The notes: a model not told the origin generated them from the sequence alone. A stretch of DNA of 45,321 bases from Nitrospirae bacterium GWF2_44_13 (GCA_001805105.1 MHEE01000012.1:266750-312070); one strand, 5' to 3'. Positions 8,274 to 17,729 are shown, counted from the first letter of the stretch. Numbers and translations are program-made.

Positions 8274-9141
8274 TTTCCGCCTCTAATTTAAGAACCTCTT
8301 TTAATGCTGTGATGGCAACCTCTATCTGCCTGTCATCAGGGTCATGGGCTGTGAGCCTCTGCAGAAGAAGCCCCGGCATAATCATGAGGTTTATAATCGG
8401 ATTGTCTTTCATCCTTGCAGAAAGCTTCAGAATCTCATAGGAAAGCCCTGCTACTACCGGAATAAGAATAAGCCTTGAGAGAAACTTATAAATAAAAACC
8501 CACGACTGCGGGATGAAAGAAAATACGAAAATGCTTGTTACCATAACTATTAGAAGAAAACTCGTGCCGCACCTTGGATGATGAGGGCTGAAACGCTTTA
8601 CATTCTCCACATTGAGTTCCTGGCCGTCTTCGTATGCATGTATTACCTTGTGCTCAGCGCCGTGATACTCAAATATCCTCCTCATCTCCTTCCAGAGTCC
8701 GATTGCCATGACATAAAGCAAAAATATAAGAACTCTTATTATCCCGTCAATGAGGTTAAATAAAAACGAATTCTCGGAAACAGAAGCAATCACAATACCG
8801 ATAAGTTTCGTTGCATACAGCGGAAGAAGCACAAAAAGCGCAATCCCTATAACAAAAGCGAAGCCCATTGTCAGGCTGATGGTTAAAGGGCTCATCGGTT
8901 TTTCATCTTCATCATACGCCTTGCTTGCAGAGAACTCTATCGCCTTCACTCCAAGGAAAAGAGCATGGAATAAGGCCGCAACTCCTCTAAGCATCGGAAC
9001 CTTCAGCAGCTTCGGAAGCTCAGACAGCGCTTCCCTTTTCACGTGAATATACCCCTTTGTGTCCCTTACAGCCACGGTCCAGCCTTTTGGGGACTTCATC
9101 ATCACTCCCTCTATTACCGCCTGTCCGCCTATGTTCTTCAT
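8263..9141 (-). CDS. DUF1385 (YqhQ-type) membrane protein
   Basis: A 292-residue protein with the family opening [15 protein letters not shown] (residues 3-17), the central [14 protein letters not shown] block with conserved His residues, and [10 protein letters not shown]. Several membrane helices lie near residues 88-115, 130-150, 195-215 and 217-240. Biochemical function is not established for the family. It is commonly found next to prfA, as here, with overlapping reading frames. Confidence 0.9.
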   Translation of the reverse strand: MKNIGGQAVIEGVMMKSPKGWTVAVRDTKGYIHVKREALSELPKLLKVPMLRGVAALFHALFLGVKAIEFSASKAYDEDEKPMSPLTISLTMGFAFVIGIALFVLLPLYATKLIGIVIASVSENSFLFNLIDGIIRVLIFLLYVMAIGLWKEMRRIFEYHGAEHKVIHAYEDGQELNVENVKRFSPHHPRCGTSFLLIVMVTSIFVFSFIPQSWVFIYKFLSRLILIPVVAGLSYEILKLSARMKDNPIINLMIMPGLLLQRLTAHDPDDRQIEVAITALKEVLKLEAENAA

Positions 9142-9189
9142 TCTATTCCTCTTATGTCTATTATTAAAGTGGGGTTTGCTTTAGCCAAT

Positions 9190-9226
9190 AAAAAAGCCGT
9201 CCATGCGTAATGCCGGGACGACTTTT
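9190..9226 (-). terminator. Rho-independent terminator after rpmE
   Basis: On the minus strand a stem made by 9196-9202 and 9216-9222 (one A/C mismatch) is followed directly by a run of six U. It lies 17 bp past the rpmE stop codon and upstream of the DUF1385 gene, so DUF1385-prfA are reached by read-through or by their own promoter. Confidence 0.75.
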
Positions 9227-9242
9227 ATCCTCTTAAGCCTAT

Positions 9243-9452
9243 CTACTTCTTGGTTTTTTTTGCGTATTTCTTCTTAAACTTCTCTACTCTTCCTTCAGCA
9301 TCAAGTATCTTCTGCTTTCCGGTAAAAAACGGGTGGCACATTGAGCAGATATCAACGTGAATCTTGGGGTTAGTGGACCTTGTGACAAAACTCTCGCCAC
9401 AGGCGCAGACCGCCTTCACTTCTTTATATTCAGGATGTATCCCTTCTTTCAA
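9243..9452 (-). CDS. rpmE: 50S ribosomal protein bL31 (zinc-binding form)
   Basis: A 69-residue protein with the bL31 pattern: KEGIHPEY at the N-terminus, CxC at residues 16-18 and CxxC at 36-39 (CSMC), then the HPFFTGKQ block and a lysine-rich tail. The four Cys define the C+ zinc-binding paralogue. The start is TTG, with GGAGG seven bases upstream. It lies downstream of the PilZ gene, with a terminator behind it. Confidence 0.97.
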   Translation of the reverse strand: MKEGIHPEYKEVKAVCACGESFVTRSTNPKIHVDICSMCHPFFTGKQKILDAEGRVEKFKKKYAKKTKK

Positions 9453-9537
9453 CTTAATCCTCCTTAAAGTTATTTTATATTATAAATAATTTTGAATACT
9501 TTTAGCAACAAGTTGACACCGGACGGCAGTATAACCT

Positions 9538-9831
9538 TCAGCCTTCTACATACTTCTTTATCTTCTCAGTATTTTCAGGGGAAAGATCCACAAGCCTGAT
9601 TCCTACGCCAACATTAGGCTGGGAGTGCTGTACATGCGCCATTGCCTTAATAGTTTCATCTCCTATTTTAAAAGTGATCTCAAAGATTGTCCCGGGAATA
9701 AAATTAGACTTCGTATAAACGTACATGCCGTCTATGCTTATATCAAGCGCCTCTGCCTTTATCACGCCGTTTATCACCACATCTTTGTTTACCAGCGCCC
9801 TTTTTGTTCTCCTGTCCTTTGCGCCGCTCAT
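9538..9831 (-). CDS. Small PilZ-domain protein, predicted c-di-GMP binder
   Basis: A 97-residue stand-alone PilZ domain. The c-di-GMP-binding signature is present: an arginine-rich N-terminal RRTKR (residues 7-11) and DISIDGMYV (29-37), equivalent to the D/NxSxxG motif. The ATG overlaps the accC stop by 4 bp, so it is translated with the acetyl-CoA carboxylase subunits. It is a candidate post-translational effector; the HD-GYP protein at 39375 could modulate its ligand. Confidence 0.88.
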   Translation of the reverse strand: MSGAKDRRTKRALVNKDVVINGVIKAEALDISIDGMYVYTKSNFIPGTIFEITFKIGDETIKAMAHVQHSQPNVGVGIRLVDLSPENTEKIKKYVEG

Positions 9832-11210
9832 TGCTTATCCTCGCCGCGAGCCGGGCCCGACTGTCCTGAACCGTTAATCTTATCAACAAACCCTGTATTG
9901 AACTCGCCGCTCACAAAGTCGGGTTGTGAAAAGACCTTCTTATGAAAAGGTATTGTTGTCTTTATTCCCTCAATAATAAATTCATCAAGAGCGCGTTTCA
10001 TTCTTGAGACAGCCTCTTCCCTGTTTCTGCCGTGCGCAATAACCTTTGCTATAAGCGAGTCGTAATATGAAGGCACTGTCCACCCGCTGTAAATAGCTGT
10101 GTCCACGCGCACACCCGGGCCGCCGGGCAGAGAAAGGAATGTAATTTTGCCGGGATTCGGGATAAACCGCTCCGGATCCTCGGCATTTATCCTGCACTCT
10201 ATCGCATGGCCGTAAGATTTTATCTGATGCTGCTTATATTCTATCAGGGAGCCTGCGGCAAGTTTTATCTGTTCCTTTACCAGGTCCATGCCGCTGACCA
10301 TCTCTGTGACAGAATGCTCAACCTGAATCCTTGTATTCATCTCCATGAAATATATATTGCCCTCCATATCTACGATAAACTCCATGGTCCCGATATTCCT
10401 GTACTTAATAGCCTTTGCCGCCCTTACAGCCAGCTCTCCAATTTTTTTCCTGAACTTCTCTGTTGAGACAGGGGATGGCGCTTCTTCTATAAGTTTCTGA
10501 TGCCTTCTCTGTATTGAGCAGTCTCTCTCTCCGAAATGCACTGTATTGCCTTTGCTGTCAGCGGCTATCTGGATTTCTATGTGCCGTATCTCAGGGATAT
10601 ACTGCTCAACATAAAGCTCGCCGTTCCCGAATGCGGCAAGAGCTTCCCTTTGTGCCATATAAAATGCCTGTTCAAGCCCGCTTTCTTCGTTCACAATGCG
10701 CATTCCCCTGCCGCCGCCGCCCGCAGACGCCTTAACAATCACAGGGAAACCTATTCTCTTTGCCACCTTCATGGCAAGCTCTTCTGAAATAACAGGGCCG
10801 TCGCTTCCCGGCACAACAGGAATGCCGCGCCTTTTCATCATCTGCCTTGCCTTTGCCTTATCGCCGCCGACTCTTATATTCTCAGGCGTAGGGCCGATAA
10901 ATGTTATCCCTGATGTGGCGCAGGCCTCTGCAAAATGGGGATTTTCAGATAAGAAACCATACCCCGGATGCACTGCCTCTGAATCCGTTATTTCAGCGGC
11001 GCTAAGAATGCCCGGGATGTTAAGATAGCTCTGAGCAGAATTCGCAGGCCCGATGCAGACGGCCTCATCTGCAAGCCTGACATGCAGAGCTTCTTTTTCT
11101 ACGTCTGAATATACGGCGACTGTCTTTATGCCGAGTTCCTTGCAGGCGCTTATAACCCTTACCGCAATCTCTCCGCGGTTTGCTATCAAAACTTTCTTAA
11201 ATAATTCCAT
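9828..11210 (-). CDS. accC: Acetyl-CoA carboxylase, biotin carboxylase subunit
   Basis: A 460-residue ATP-grasp enzyme that carboxylates the biotin on AccB for malonyl-CoA synthesis. It opens with [16 protein letters not shown] (residues 5-20), carries the glycine-rich ATP loop GGGGRGMR and the signature [12 protein letters not shown]. The common HPVTE following this reads HSVTE here. It directly follows accB (7 bp gap) and overlaps the PilZ gene. Confidence 0.97.
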   Translation of the reverse strand: MELFKKVLIANRGEIAVRVISACKELGIKTVAVYSDVEKEALHVRLADEAVCIGPANSAQSYLNIPGILSAAEITDSEAVHPGYGFLSENPHFAEACATSGITFIGPTPENIRVGGDKAKARQMMKRRGIPVVPGSDGPVISEELAMKVAKRIGFPVIVKASAGGGGRGMRIVNEESGLEQAFYMAQREALAAFGNGELYVEQYIPEIRHIEIQIAADSKGNTVHFGERDCSIQRRHQKLIEEAPSPVSTEKFRKKIGELAVRAAKAIKYRNIGTMEFIVDMEGNIYFMEMNTRIQVEHSVTEMVSGMDLVKEQIKLAAGSLIEYKQHQIKSYGHAIECRINAEDPERFIPNPGKITFLSLPGGPGVRVDTAIYSGWTVPSYYDSLIAKVIAHGRNREEAVSRMKRALDEFIIEGIKTTIPFHKKVFSQPDFVSGEFNTGFVDKINGSGQSGPARGEDKQ

Positions 11211-11217
11211 GTTTTAT

Positions 11218-11646
11218 TTATACCGGCTCTATGAGGAAGAGCGGCTCCCCGTATTCCACGGAATGCCCGTTTTCAACAAGCATCCTGACAATAACGCCTT
11301 CTACCTCTGATTCTATCTCGTTCATAAGTTTCATCGCCTCTATGATGCACAACACCTGCCCCTTCTTAACCCTTGCGCCTGTTTGCACGAATGGTTCCGT
11401 CTCCGGGGATGAGGACCTATAGAATGTCCCTACAATCGGTGAGGTTACTGTAATAAGCCTCTGTGTATCCTCTGTCGGTTCAGCTGCCGGCTTTTCATGC
11501 ACAACCACAGGCCTTGACAATTCAAATGAAGACAGCCGTTTCTCTCTCCGTATCTTAACCTTATTGCCGTCTTTTTCTATCTGGAGTTCCGTGATGTCTG
11601 TGTCCTTAAGCAGTTCTATAAGTACTTTTAAATCATCAATTTCCAT
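11218..11646 (-). CDS. accB: Acetyl-CoA carboxylase biotin carboxyl carrier protein
   Basis: A 142-residue protein with an N-terminal helical region, a Pro/Ala linker (residues 52-60) and a C-terminal biotinyl domain. The biotin-accepting lysine is Lys106 in [10 protein letters not shown]. The segment [15 protein letters not shown] with the acidic/proline thumb is typical of AccB proteins. The start ATG at 11646 lies 9 bp beyond the efp stop, in the order efp-accB-accC. Confidence 0.97.
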   Translation of the reverse strand: MEIDDLKVLIELLKDTDITELQIEKDGNKVKIRREKRLSSFELSRPVVVHEKPAAEPTEDTQRLITVTSPIVGTFYRSSSPETEPFVQTGARVKKGQVLCIIEAMKLMNEIESEVEGVIVRMLVENGHSVEYGEPLFLIEPV

Positions 11647-11655
11647 TTCCCCCCC

Positions 11656-12219
11656 CTACTTTACTCTCTCCATATATTCAGATGTTCTTGTATCAACTCT
11701 TATCATGTCTCCCTCATTTATATGAAAGGGCACTCTGACCACAGCCCCTGTCTCCAAAGTTGCAGGCTTCCCTCCTCCTGAGGCTGTATCGCCCTTAAAG
11801 CCCGCAGGATCTGTTTTTACAACTTTGAGTTCAACGAACGTCGGAACCTCCACGCTTATAGGCACGTCCTTATGATACAGCACTTTAACCTTCATATTCT
11901 CCTTAATAAATCTTACTGCCTCGCCAAGCTGTTCGCTCCTGAACGGCGTTTGCTCATAAGTCTCTTCATCCATGAAGTGATAGAGCCCTTCCTGTGAATA
12001 CAGGTACTGCATGTTCTTTTCTTCAAGCCCCGGGGTTTCAAGTTTTTCGCCTGACCTGAAGGTCTCTTCAAGAACTGCGCCAGTTTTAATATTCCTCATT
12101 TTTGTCCTGACAATAGCGCCGCCCCTTCCCATTTTAACGTGCTGAAATTCTACTATCTCGCAGGGTTCCCCCTTAAATTCAACTTTAAGGCCTTTTCTGA
12201 AATCACTTGTCGAAATCAA
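11656..12219 (-). CDS. efp: Translation elongation factor P
   Basis: A 187-residue three-domain factor that relieves ribosome stalling at polyproline. It starts with TTG, preceded by GGGAGG. The tip of the domain I loop reads KMGRGGA, which places Arg32 where Escherichia coli has the lysylated Lys34. Lysylation by an EpmA-type enzyme is therefore not expected; arginine at the tip is the residue rhamnosylated by EarP in some bacteria, but no earP is visible here. The C-terminal signature near DMIRVDTRTSEYMERVK is complete. Confidence 0.96.
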   Translation of the reverse strand: MISTSDFRKGLKVEFKGEPCEIVEFQHVKMGRGGAIVRTKMRNIKTGAVLEETFRSGEKLETPGLEEKNMQYLYSQEGLYHFMDEETYEQTPFRSEQLGEAVRFIKENMKVKVLYHKDVPISVEVPTFVELKVVKTDPAGFKGDTASGGGKPATLETGAVVRVPFHINEGDMIRVDTRTSEYMERVK

Positions 12220-12237
12220 TTATGCCTCCCAATCAAT

Positions 12238-13293
12238 TTAAATAACCTCCAATTTCCTCGGCAGTCCCGTCAGCGCTTCAGCTCCTTTGGGCTTCACAAG
12301 CACCATATCTTCTATCCTAACCCCGCCGACTCCGGGGACATAAATACCGGGCTCTATTGTAAACACCATGTCCTCTCTGATCCGCTCTTTCCTGTTCCAT
12401 GTTATGTACGGTGATTCGTGAACCTGAAGCCCGATGCCATGCCCTGTGCCATGCCCGAAAAATCCGGCATATCCTGCCTTTTTTATAACATCCCGTGCAG
12501 AATTGTCAATCTCCCTGCTGTCTATGCCGGGTGATATTGCTGATACAGCCTTTCTGTTCGCTTTTAATACTGTCTTGTATATTTCCCTTTTTTTACCAAT
12601 ATCAGCGCCTCGGATAAGCAGGGTTCGCGTCATATCAGAAAAATAACCTCCAGCCTCTCCTCCCCAGTCTATGACAACAAGGTCTCCTGCCTCCAGCCTT
12701 TTCTCTGACGGCCTTGCATGAGGCATTGAAGAATTTTTGCCGGAAGCAACTATTATATCAAATGGAATGCATTTGCACCCCCCTCTTTTGAGATTCTCCT
12801 CAAGCATCCTTGCCAGCCTTTTCTCTTTTGCGCCTGTTTTGATATAAGGCTTCACTGCAAGAAATGCCGACTCAGCGCGTCTTACAGCCTCTTTAATCAA
12901 CGCCTTTTCCCTGTCTTCTTTCACTGATCTGCGCCTTTCAATAAAATCCTTAAAAGGTTTAAGAACAATGCCTTTTTTTGAAAGCGCATCAAAAAATCCA
13001 TAAGAAACAGACGCTTCAAAACCAAGCCTGTTTATCCCAAGCTTTTTGGCAAGCGCAGACACGGTTTTGGCTCTTTTCTCTTTCTCAATAACAATATCCC
13101 ATCCCTCAACCTCGCACCCCGCCTGCTCTTTATATCTGAAGTCAGTAACAAAAAAATTCGCTGTCTTCGTTATCAGCAGAAATCCTGAAGAGCCGCTGAA
13201 GCCTGTAAAATATCTGACATTATTTATATCAGTTACAAGAAACCCGTCAATGCCGTTAAAAGACGCTCTTATGCCGGCAAGCCGTGAGTTCAT
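12238..13293 (-). CDS. Xaa-Pro aminopeptidase/dipeptidase (M24 family)
   Basis: A 351-residue cytosolic metallopeptidase with a creatinase-like N-terminal domain and a pita-bread catalytic domain. The dinuclear metal ligands are visible: Asp in VIDWGGEAGGYFSDMTRT, His in GHGTGHGIGL, and Glu in FTIEPGIY and GVRIEDM. It belongs to the PepP/YpdF/PepQ-like group; the exact dipeptide preference cannot be set. It lies between aroQ (5 bp gap) and efp (18 bp gap), an order common in many bacteria. Confidence 0.93.
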   Translation of the reverse strand: MNSRLAGIRASFNGIDGFLVTDINNVRYFTGFSGSSGFLLITKTANFFVTDFRYKEQAGCEVEGWDIVIEKEKRAKTVSALAKKLGINRLGFEASVSYGFFDALSKKGIVLKPFKDFIERRRSVKEDREKALIKEAVRRAESAFLAVKPYIKTGAKEKRLARMLEENLKRGGCKCIPFDIIVASGKNSSMPHARPSEKRLEAGDLVVIDWGGEAGGYFSDMTRTLLIRGADIGKKREIYKTVLKANRKAVSAISPGIDSREIDNSARDVIKKAGYAGFFGHGTGHGIGLQVHESPYITWNRKERIREDMVFTIEPGIYVPGVGGVRIEDMVLVKPKGAEALTGLPRKLEVI

Positions 13294-13298
13294 CGGGC

Positions 13299-13727
13299 TT
13301 AGTTAGAAAGAATGGTTTTTACAGCCCTGAGGGCAAGAAGATAGCTGTCTCCGCCAAAGCCGCTTATCTGGCCTGTTGCAACCTCGGCGATATAGGATTT
13401 TTTTCTGAATTCTTCACGTTTATGAATATTAGAGATGTGCACCTCAACAACGGGCTTGCCTACTGCTGATATGGCGTCTCTTATCGCAATGCTTGTATGT
13501 GTATATGCAGCCGGATTTATTATAAGCGCATCGTAACCTTTTTTCTGTATTGCATCTATCATTTCAGCCTCGCTGTTTGACTGCATTATCGAGAGCTTCA
13601 TGCCAAGTTCCACAGCAAGCGCCGTTAATTTATTGTTCACATCATCAAGGGAAAAAGTCCCGTATATCTCCGGCTCCCTTTTCCCGAGCATGTTCAGATT
13701 AGGCCCGTGTATGATTAAAACCTTCAA
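13299..13727 (-). CDS. aroQ: 3-dehydroquinate dehydratase, type II
   Basis: A 142-residue shikimate-pathway enzyme. I chose the TTG at 13727 because it has AGGGAGGG just upstream and starts the conserved [21 protein letters not shown]; the frame is open for 17 more codons upstream without family similarity. Catalytic Tyr (EIYG) and His ([15 protein letters not shown]) regions and the C-terminal [12 protein letters not shown] are intact. Length matches the family (about 140-150). First gene of the aroQ-pepP-efp-accB-accC run. Confidence 0.96.
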   Translation of the reverse strand: MKVLIIHGPNLNMLGKREPEIYGTFSLDDVNNKLTALAVELGMKLSIMQSNSEAEMIDAIQKKGYDALIINPAAYTHTSIAIRDAISAVGKPVVEVHISNIHKREEFRKKSYIAEVATGQISGFGGDSYLLALRAVKTILSN

Positions 13728-13758
13728 GAACCCTCCCTTTGGCTTTAAGTTGAAAGCT

Positions 13759-13788
13759 ATTTTATCAGTTTTACTCACTTAAACTCAA
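13759..13788 (-). promoter_or_regulatory. Promoter for the aroQ operon
   Basis: Reading on the minus strand: TTGAGT (13788-13783), 18-bp spacer, then TGA-TAAAAT (extended -10, hexamer 13764-13759). It lies about 32 bp upstream of the aroQ TTG start, a usual distance. Confidence 0.6.
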
Positions 13789-13797
13789 CTGCTTCTT

Positions 13798-13825
13798 CCC
13801 TCGGCATCCCTTGAGGAGGCGAGGG
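13798..13825. repeat. Palindromic element related to one inside lolA
   Basis: The outer arms CCCTCG (13798-13803) and CGAGGG (13820-13825) can pair. The inner sequence resembles 22206-22227: both have CCTCGGC, a short variable part, then a T/CTGAGGAG end. It lies between aroQ and the DUF296 gene. Confidence 0.45.
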
Positions 13826-13855
13826 GATTTTGGGCAGTCCGCATAATACTCCATA

Positions 13856-14290
13856 CTAAAGTTTTAACAGAGCAAGGCCTGAAACAGGGTCCAGCTCTCT
13901 GACGGCATGCACCCCATCTATCTCCACAATAACCGCCTCAAGGACAAGAAATGTCTCTGCTTTTTCTCTTAGACATCCGACTTTGACATGGTCCCTTTTC
14001 CCGAATGCGCCGTGAAGATGCACCTTGGGCTCATCGCCCTGATAAAATATTGTGCCTACGCCTAAGATTTCATGGCTTTCTCCGAGTTCCCTCCACATTG
14101 GAACAGGAGGCATGACATCTTTCTCCGGGCCTACAACAATTTTCCCTTCGCGCATCCCACCCACAAGATAAACAACAGCAGCCTTTATATTCTCCTTCTT
14201 TGCTATGCCAGCGAGATTGGAAAGCACATCCTCTTTGTCTTCAAACCTTGCAACCACAACCCTTCCTGGCCTGCCGACTTGATATTTCAC
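13856..14290 (-). CDS. PPC/DUF296 domain protein
   Basis: A 144-residue protein made of a single PPC (DUF296) domain. In plants this domain accompanies AT-hooks; the bacterial stand-alone form has no settled function. Conserved features are the GGMREGKIVVGPEK region, GVGTIFYQGDEPKVHLHGAFG with its paired histidines, and a hydrophobic C-terminus. It is transcribed divergently from the YkgJ-type gene and is monocistronic as far as can be seen. Confidence 0.85.
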   Translation of the reverse strand: MKYQVGRPGRVVVARFEDKEDVLSNLAGIAKKENIKAAVVYLVGGMREGKIVVGPEKDVMPPVPMWRELGESHEILGVGTIFYQGDEPKVHLHGAFGKRDHVKVGCLREKAETFLVLEAVIVEIDGVHAVRELDPVSGLALLKL

Positions 14291-14344
14291 AGTCTTTTCG
14301 TCCTCCTCTCCTTCTACTTCTTCTTTTAAGGTTCTTTAAGGGCT

Positions 14345-14353
14345 ATTATATCA
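14345..14353 (-). promoter_or_regulatory. Extended -10 promoter for the DUF296 gene
   Basis: TGA-TATAAT on the minus strand (hexamer 14350-14345), about 55 bp upstream of the start codon. No good -35 is visible, as is common with extended -10 promoters. Confidence 0.55.
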
Positions 14354-14373
14354 TGCTGTCAGAAGCCAAATTA

Positions 14374-14382
14374 TGTTAAAAT
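14374..14382 (+). promoter_or_regulatory. Extended -10 promoter for the YkgJ-type gene
   Basis: TGT-TAAAAT (hexamer 14377-14382) lies 33 bp upstream of the ATG at 14416. It is divergent from, and about 20 bp away from, the DUF296 promoter. Confidence 0.5.
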
Positions 14383-14415
14383 ATCAAATCCTATAAATCA
14401 AGAAAGGTTTCACAC

Positions 14416-15207
14416 ATGTTTAATATGAAGGTAGTACAACCGACAAAGCTTGACCCTGAGACAAAATTCAAATTCCGCTGCCATAAGGATATAAAGTGCT
14501 TTACAAAGTGTTGCAGCAACATAGATTTAATGCTCACGCCTTATGATGTTCTGCGCCTGAAGAACAGGCTCAAAATGTCGTCAGAGGAGTTTCTCGAAAA
14601 ATACACATTTTCAAAGATTGATGAGAAGTCATCGCATCCTTATATCTATCTTAAGATGTCCAAAGATGAAAAACGAAGCTGCCTGTTTGTAACATCCCCC
14701 GGCGGATGCGACATCTATACAGACCGACCGGTAAGCTGCAGATACTATCCTATTGGCCAGGCAACACTCAAAAAACAGAAAGACGATGAAGTCGTGCATG
14801 AGGAGTTTTATTTCTTTGTCAGGGAAGAACATTGCCTCGGCTACGAAGAAAATACACCGTGGACTGTAGCATCGTGGAGGGCTGATCAGGAGGCAAGCCT
14901 CTATGATGAGATGAACAGGGAATGGAAAAGCATCCTCATGAGAAGGAATCTTCCGGGAAAAATAGAACTGGACCCTAAGAAACAGACGCAGTTTTATATG
15001 GCAAGCTATGACCTTGATAACTTTAGGCGGTTCGTCTTTGACAGCAAGTTCCTTGATGTATTTGATATAGAGAGGGAAGAAATTGAAAAAATGCGTAATG
15101 ACGAAGTCGCCTTAATGAAATTCGGGTTTAAGTATCTAAAATATCTCCTGCTGCTGGAAGAATCATTGAAGGTTAAGCCGGAGGCGATAAAGGCAAAGAA
15201 GGGTTAA
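14416..15207 (+). CDS. YkgJ-family cysteine cluster protein
   Basis: A 263-residue protein. Residues 20-36 hold the cluster CHKDIKCFTKCC, and a second group of Cys is in SCLFVTSPGGCDIYTDRPVSCRYYP, together the metal (Zn or Fe-S) chelating pattern of the YkgJ family (PF03692). The C-terminal half is charged and helical and longer than the minimal YkgJ domain. An AAAGG ribosome site precedes ATG 14416; an in-frame ATG three codons later is an alternative. The precise role is unknown. It converges on lptG. Confidence 0.85.
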   Translation: MFNMKVVQPTKLDPETKFKFRCHKDIKCFTKCCSNIDLMLTPYDVLRLKNRLKMSSEEFLEKYTFSKIDEKSSHPYIYLKMSKDEKRSCLFVTSPGGCDIYTDRPVSCRYYPIGQATLKKQKDDEVVHEEFYFFVREEHCLGYEENTPWTVASWRADQEASLYDEMNREWKSILMRRNLPGKIELDPKKQTQFYMASYDLDNFRRFVFDSKFLDVFDIEREEIEKMRNDEVALMKFGFKYLKYLLLLEESLKVKPEAIKAKKG

Positions 15208-15374
15208 TCTTAGTAGATATCCTAGAAATACATACTGAAGATTCACGTGGCACTCGTTGGAGATGCAACAAACATAGCATCAAAAATGCCATAAAAATCT
15301 ATAACAATTTTATTGGCAAACGACTTGTTTTTCCGTCAATGGGTGATAAAACAAATGAAAATGAAATCTCTTGA
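15204..15374 (+). other. Orphan open frame without a start codon, possible gene remnant
   Basis: In the otherwise empty 228-bp gap between the YkgJ gene and lptG, one plus frame is open from 15177 to the TGA at 15372. It encodes a plausible, charged sequence (IHTEDSRGTRWRCNKHSIKN and onward), but there is no usable start or ribosome site. I do not recognise it. It may be the tail of a decayed gene or chance. Confidence 0.25.
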
Positions 15375-15435
15375 ACCATTTTTAAAAAGCCTAACAATTT
15401 CATGCTCCGAATGCACAACCGCAGGTTTGTCCTTC

Positions 15436-16524
15436 TTATTCATGGATCTTTCTGAAAAATTTTATGGCTATTACTGCAAATATCAAAGGGACAAACCATG
15501 CCGCGATAACAGGCGGAACTATTCCGGCATATCCCATTGAGAGGGACATTGCATGGCTGACCCAGTAAATAAGGCTTATAAAAATGCCAATAGCAGTTGT
15601 TGCAAGCCCTCCCCCTGATTTTCCTCTCATCGGCAGGGAAATTCCGAGCAAAACCATAAAGAAATTAACGACAGGATATGATATTTTAGAATTCAAATCA
15701 ACCAGAAGTTTCAGATTTTTGAATCCTGCCTCCTCTAATCTCTTTGTATACCTTAAGAGTTCTTTTATGCCCATATCTTCCGGCTTCCGTATCTCTTCGG
15801 CAAACACAGAAGGCGGGCCCATGAACTGATAATCAAGCGACTTATGATTTTTTATGGAACTCTGCTCCATGTCATATACAGTTACATTCTCAAGCACCCA
15901 CTTGCCATCCGAGCCTTTGATGTCAATCCATCGCGCCTCTTCAGCCTCTATTCTTTCTCTTATGCGCTCGCTGCCGAGCTTGAATATGCTGATATCCCTG
16001 GCGATCTTTTCATCGGGCATATACAGTCCTATCTTCACGATAGAACCGTCTGCGGCCCTCAGCCACATCGTGCCTTCTTTGAATGAAAAGTTTTTGCCAT
16101 TTTTGCCCTTTTTCATGATTGAACTTTTAAGCTCGAAGGCCCTCTTTGAAAATTCAGGCACTATCATCTCTCCAAGAATGAACCCGAAAAGACTTAATAC
16201 TATGCCGCCTGAAATGAAGGGCATAAACAAAGTCCTAAGACGGCCGCCTGCCGCCTTAATTGCCGTTATTTCCTCTCTCCTCTTTGCCTGGCTGATAACA
16301 AACAAACTGCAAAGAAGAATTGCCATCGGGAAAAGATAGAGAAGATACCGCGGGAAATTTAAAACCACATAAAGCATCAGGCTCTTTATAGACGGCTTAT
16401 ACGGCAGAAAGTCGTCTATCTTGTCAATCAGGTCCAGAAGGCTGAATATGAGAGCAAGCCCTGCCGCAATTAAAGTTAAAACCTTAAAAAACTCCCTGAG
16501 ATAATGCTTCTGGATTATCAGCAT
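15436..16524 (-). CDS. lptG: LPS export permease LptG (YjgP/YjgQ family)
   Basis: A 362-residue inner-membrane protein with three N-terminal and three C-terminal membrane helices around a periplasmic beta-jellyroll. With LptF and the LptB ATPase it extracts LPS from the inner membrane towards LptC/A/D. It opens with the typical QKHYLREFFKVLTLIAAGLA. It follows the paralogue at 16527-17606 with a 2-bp gap; assignment of F versus G rests on order and similarity and could be swapped. Confidence 0.88.
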   Translation of the reverse strand: MLIIQKHYLREFFKVLTLIAAGLALIFSLLDLIDKIDDFLPYKPSIKSLMLYVVLNFPRYLLYLFPMAILLCSLFVISQAKRREEITAIKAAGGRLRTLFMPFISGGIVLSLFGFILGEMIVPEFSKRAFELKSSIMKKGKNGKNFSFKEGTMWLRAADGSIVKIGLYMPDEKIARDISIFKLGSERIRERIEAEEARWIDIKGSDGKWVLENVTVYDMEQSSIKNHKSLDYQFMGPPSVFAEEIRKPEDMGIKELLRYTKRLEEAGFKNLKLLVDLNSKISYPVVNFFMVLLGISLPMRGKSGGGLATTAIGIFISLIYWVSHAMSLSMGYAGIVPPVIAAWFVPLIFAVIAIKFFRKIHE

Positions 16525-16526
16525 TG

Positions 16527-17606
16527 CTACCTGTTATCCTCCCTTTTAAACACGCCGATGGAGAAAAGACCGAGGATAATTGTCGGGCTCCATGCCGCAA
16601 TATAGTGAGATATCCTCCCTGACCGCGCAAGATTTTCCCCGTATATGAGCAGGACATAAAAAACAGCAAATATAAAAAGCCCGAGCGTAAGGCCGCCAAG
16701 CCTTCCTGATTTCCCTGCAAACAGCGACAGCGGCGGGCCCAGCAGCATGAGTATCAGGCATACGGATGGCAGGGAGAGCCTGCGGTGCAGTTCAAGAAAA
16801 AAGGGCACTGCCTGCTGCTGCGACAAATTTTTAGTCTCGCGCAAAAGCTCAAATGGCGTAAGTTCACTGTTTTTCTTCGCCGGCTGTTCTGTGTTCAGGT
16901 TTAAAGACAGATGATACCCTGCAAAGAAAAATTCCGTTGAACTGGCACCCCTTGCAATCTGCATATATCCGTCCTTTAAATAGAATGCTATATCAATACC
17001 ATCCACAGCGGAAATCCTGCCTTCCTTTGCAGTCACAACTTTCGGCTCTTTCTTATTTCTCTCATCATATATGAATACCTCACGCATCCTGTCTGCCTCA
17101 GGTTTTTCTTTTACAAAAAGGACGATATCCTTAAACAAGGTAGTAAAGACTCCGCCTTCTATAGCGGCAGGAGCCCTTGTCGTTATTACATTTGAAATCG
17201 TTTCTCTAAGCTTTATCATGCTGACAGGGCCCAGATAAAAGCTAACAAGCATTCCTGTGATAAAACAGCTTATTCCAAGGATAAACACAGGCGCAGCTAT
17301 TCCCTTAAATGTCATTCCGCTTGCTCTGAGTATCACTATCTCATTGTCGGTATTTAGCCTGCCATAAGTAAGGAGAGTTGACATTAAAAGGGACATCGGC
17401 AGTGTAAGAATCAGCATCGGAGGCTGGAGATATAGTATTATCTTTAACATATCCCATAGAGATGCGCCGACAACAGAAAGCAGCCTGCTCAGCCTGAGTA
17501 TCTTTTCCATTATAAGAATAAAATTGAGAGCTATGAGGCTTAAAAGAAATGTAAGGACAAGCTCCTTGAGCATCTCCTTGTGTATAGTATAAATTCTTAT
17601 TTTCAT
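16527..17606 (-). CDS. lptF: LPS export permease LptF (YjgP/YjgQ family)
   Basis: A 359-residue paralogue of the next gene with the same layout: helices near residues 14-34, 55-77 and 100-125, a periplasmic beta domain (about 130-265), then three more helices. The KEMLKELVLTFLLSLIALNF start and the PMLILTLPMSLLMSTLLTYGRL segment are family hallmarks. Gene pairing with lptG implies a diderm cell with LPS. No lptB or lptC is in the window. It is divergent from folE. Confidence 0.88.
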   Translation of the reverse strand: MKIRIYTIHKEMLKELVLTFLLSLIALNFILIMEKILRLSRLLSVVGASLWDMLKIILYLQPPMLILTLPMSLLMSTLLTYGRLNTDNEIVILRASGMTFKGIAAPVFILGISCFITGMLVSFYLGPVSMIKLRETISNVITTRAPAAIEGGVFTTLFKDIVLFVKEKPEADRMREVFIYDERNKKEPKVVTAKEGRISAVDGIDIAFYLKDGYMQIARGASSTEFFFAGYHLSLNLNTEQPAKKNSELTPFELLRETKNLSQQQAVPFFLELHRRLSLPSVCLILMLLGPPLSLFAGKSGRLGGLTLGLFIFAVFYVLLIYGENLARSGRISHYIAAWSPTIILGLFSIGVFKREDNR

Positions 17607-17654
17607 CTGTCGCAGACCCGGCTCTTCAGGAGGTATTTTACCTTATTTGCGTCT

Positions 17655-17684
17655 TTGACACCAAATATTCATAAATGTTAAACT
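17655..17684 (+). promoter_or_regulatory. Promoter for folE
   Basis: A consensus -35 TTGACA (17655-17660), 18-bp spacer and TAAACT -10 (17679-17684) preceded by TGT (extended -10). It is 46 bp upstream of the folE start. Confidence 0.65.
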
Positions 17685-17729
17685 TTAAACCCGCTGCATT
17701 GTTTAAGGGGAAGATAAGAGGAATCTGAT

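Noticed and set aside
15313-15540. 75-codon plus frame running into lptG
   Set aside because: More than half is antisense to the conserved lptG C-terminus and there is no ribosome site.
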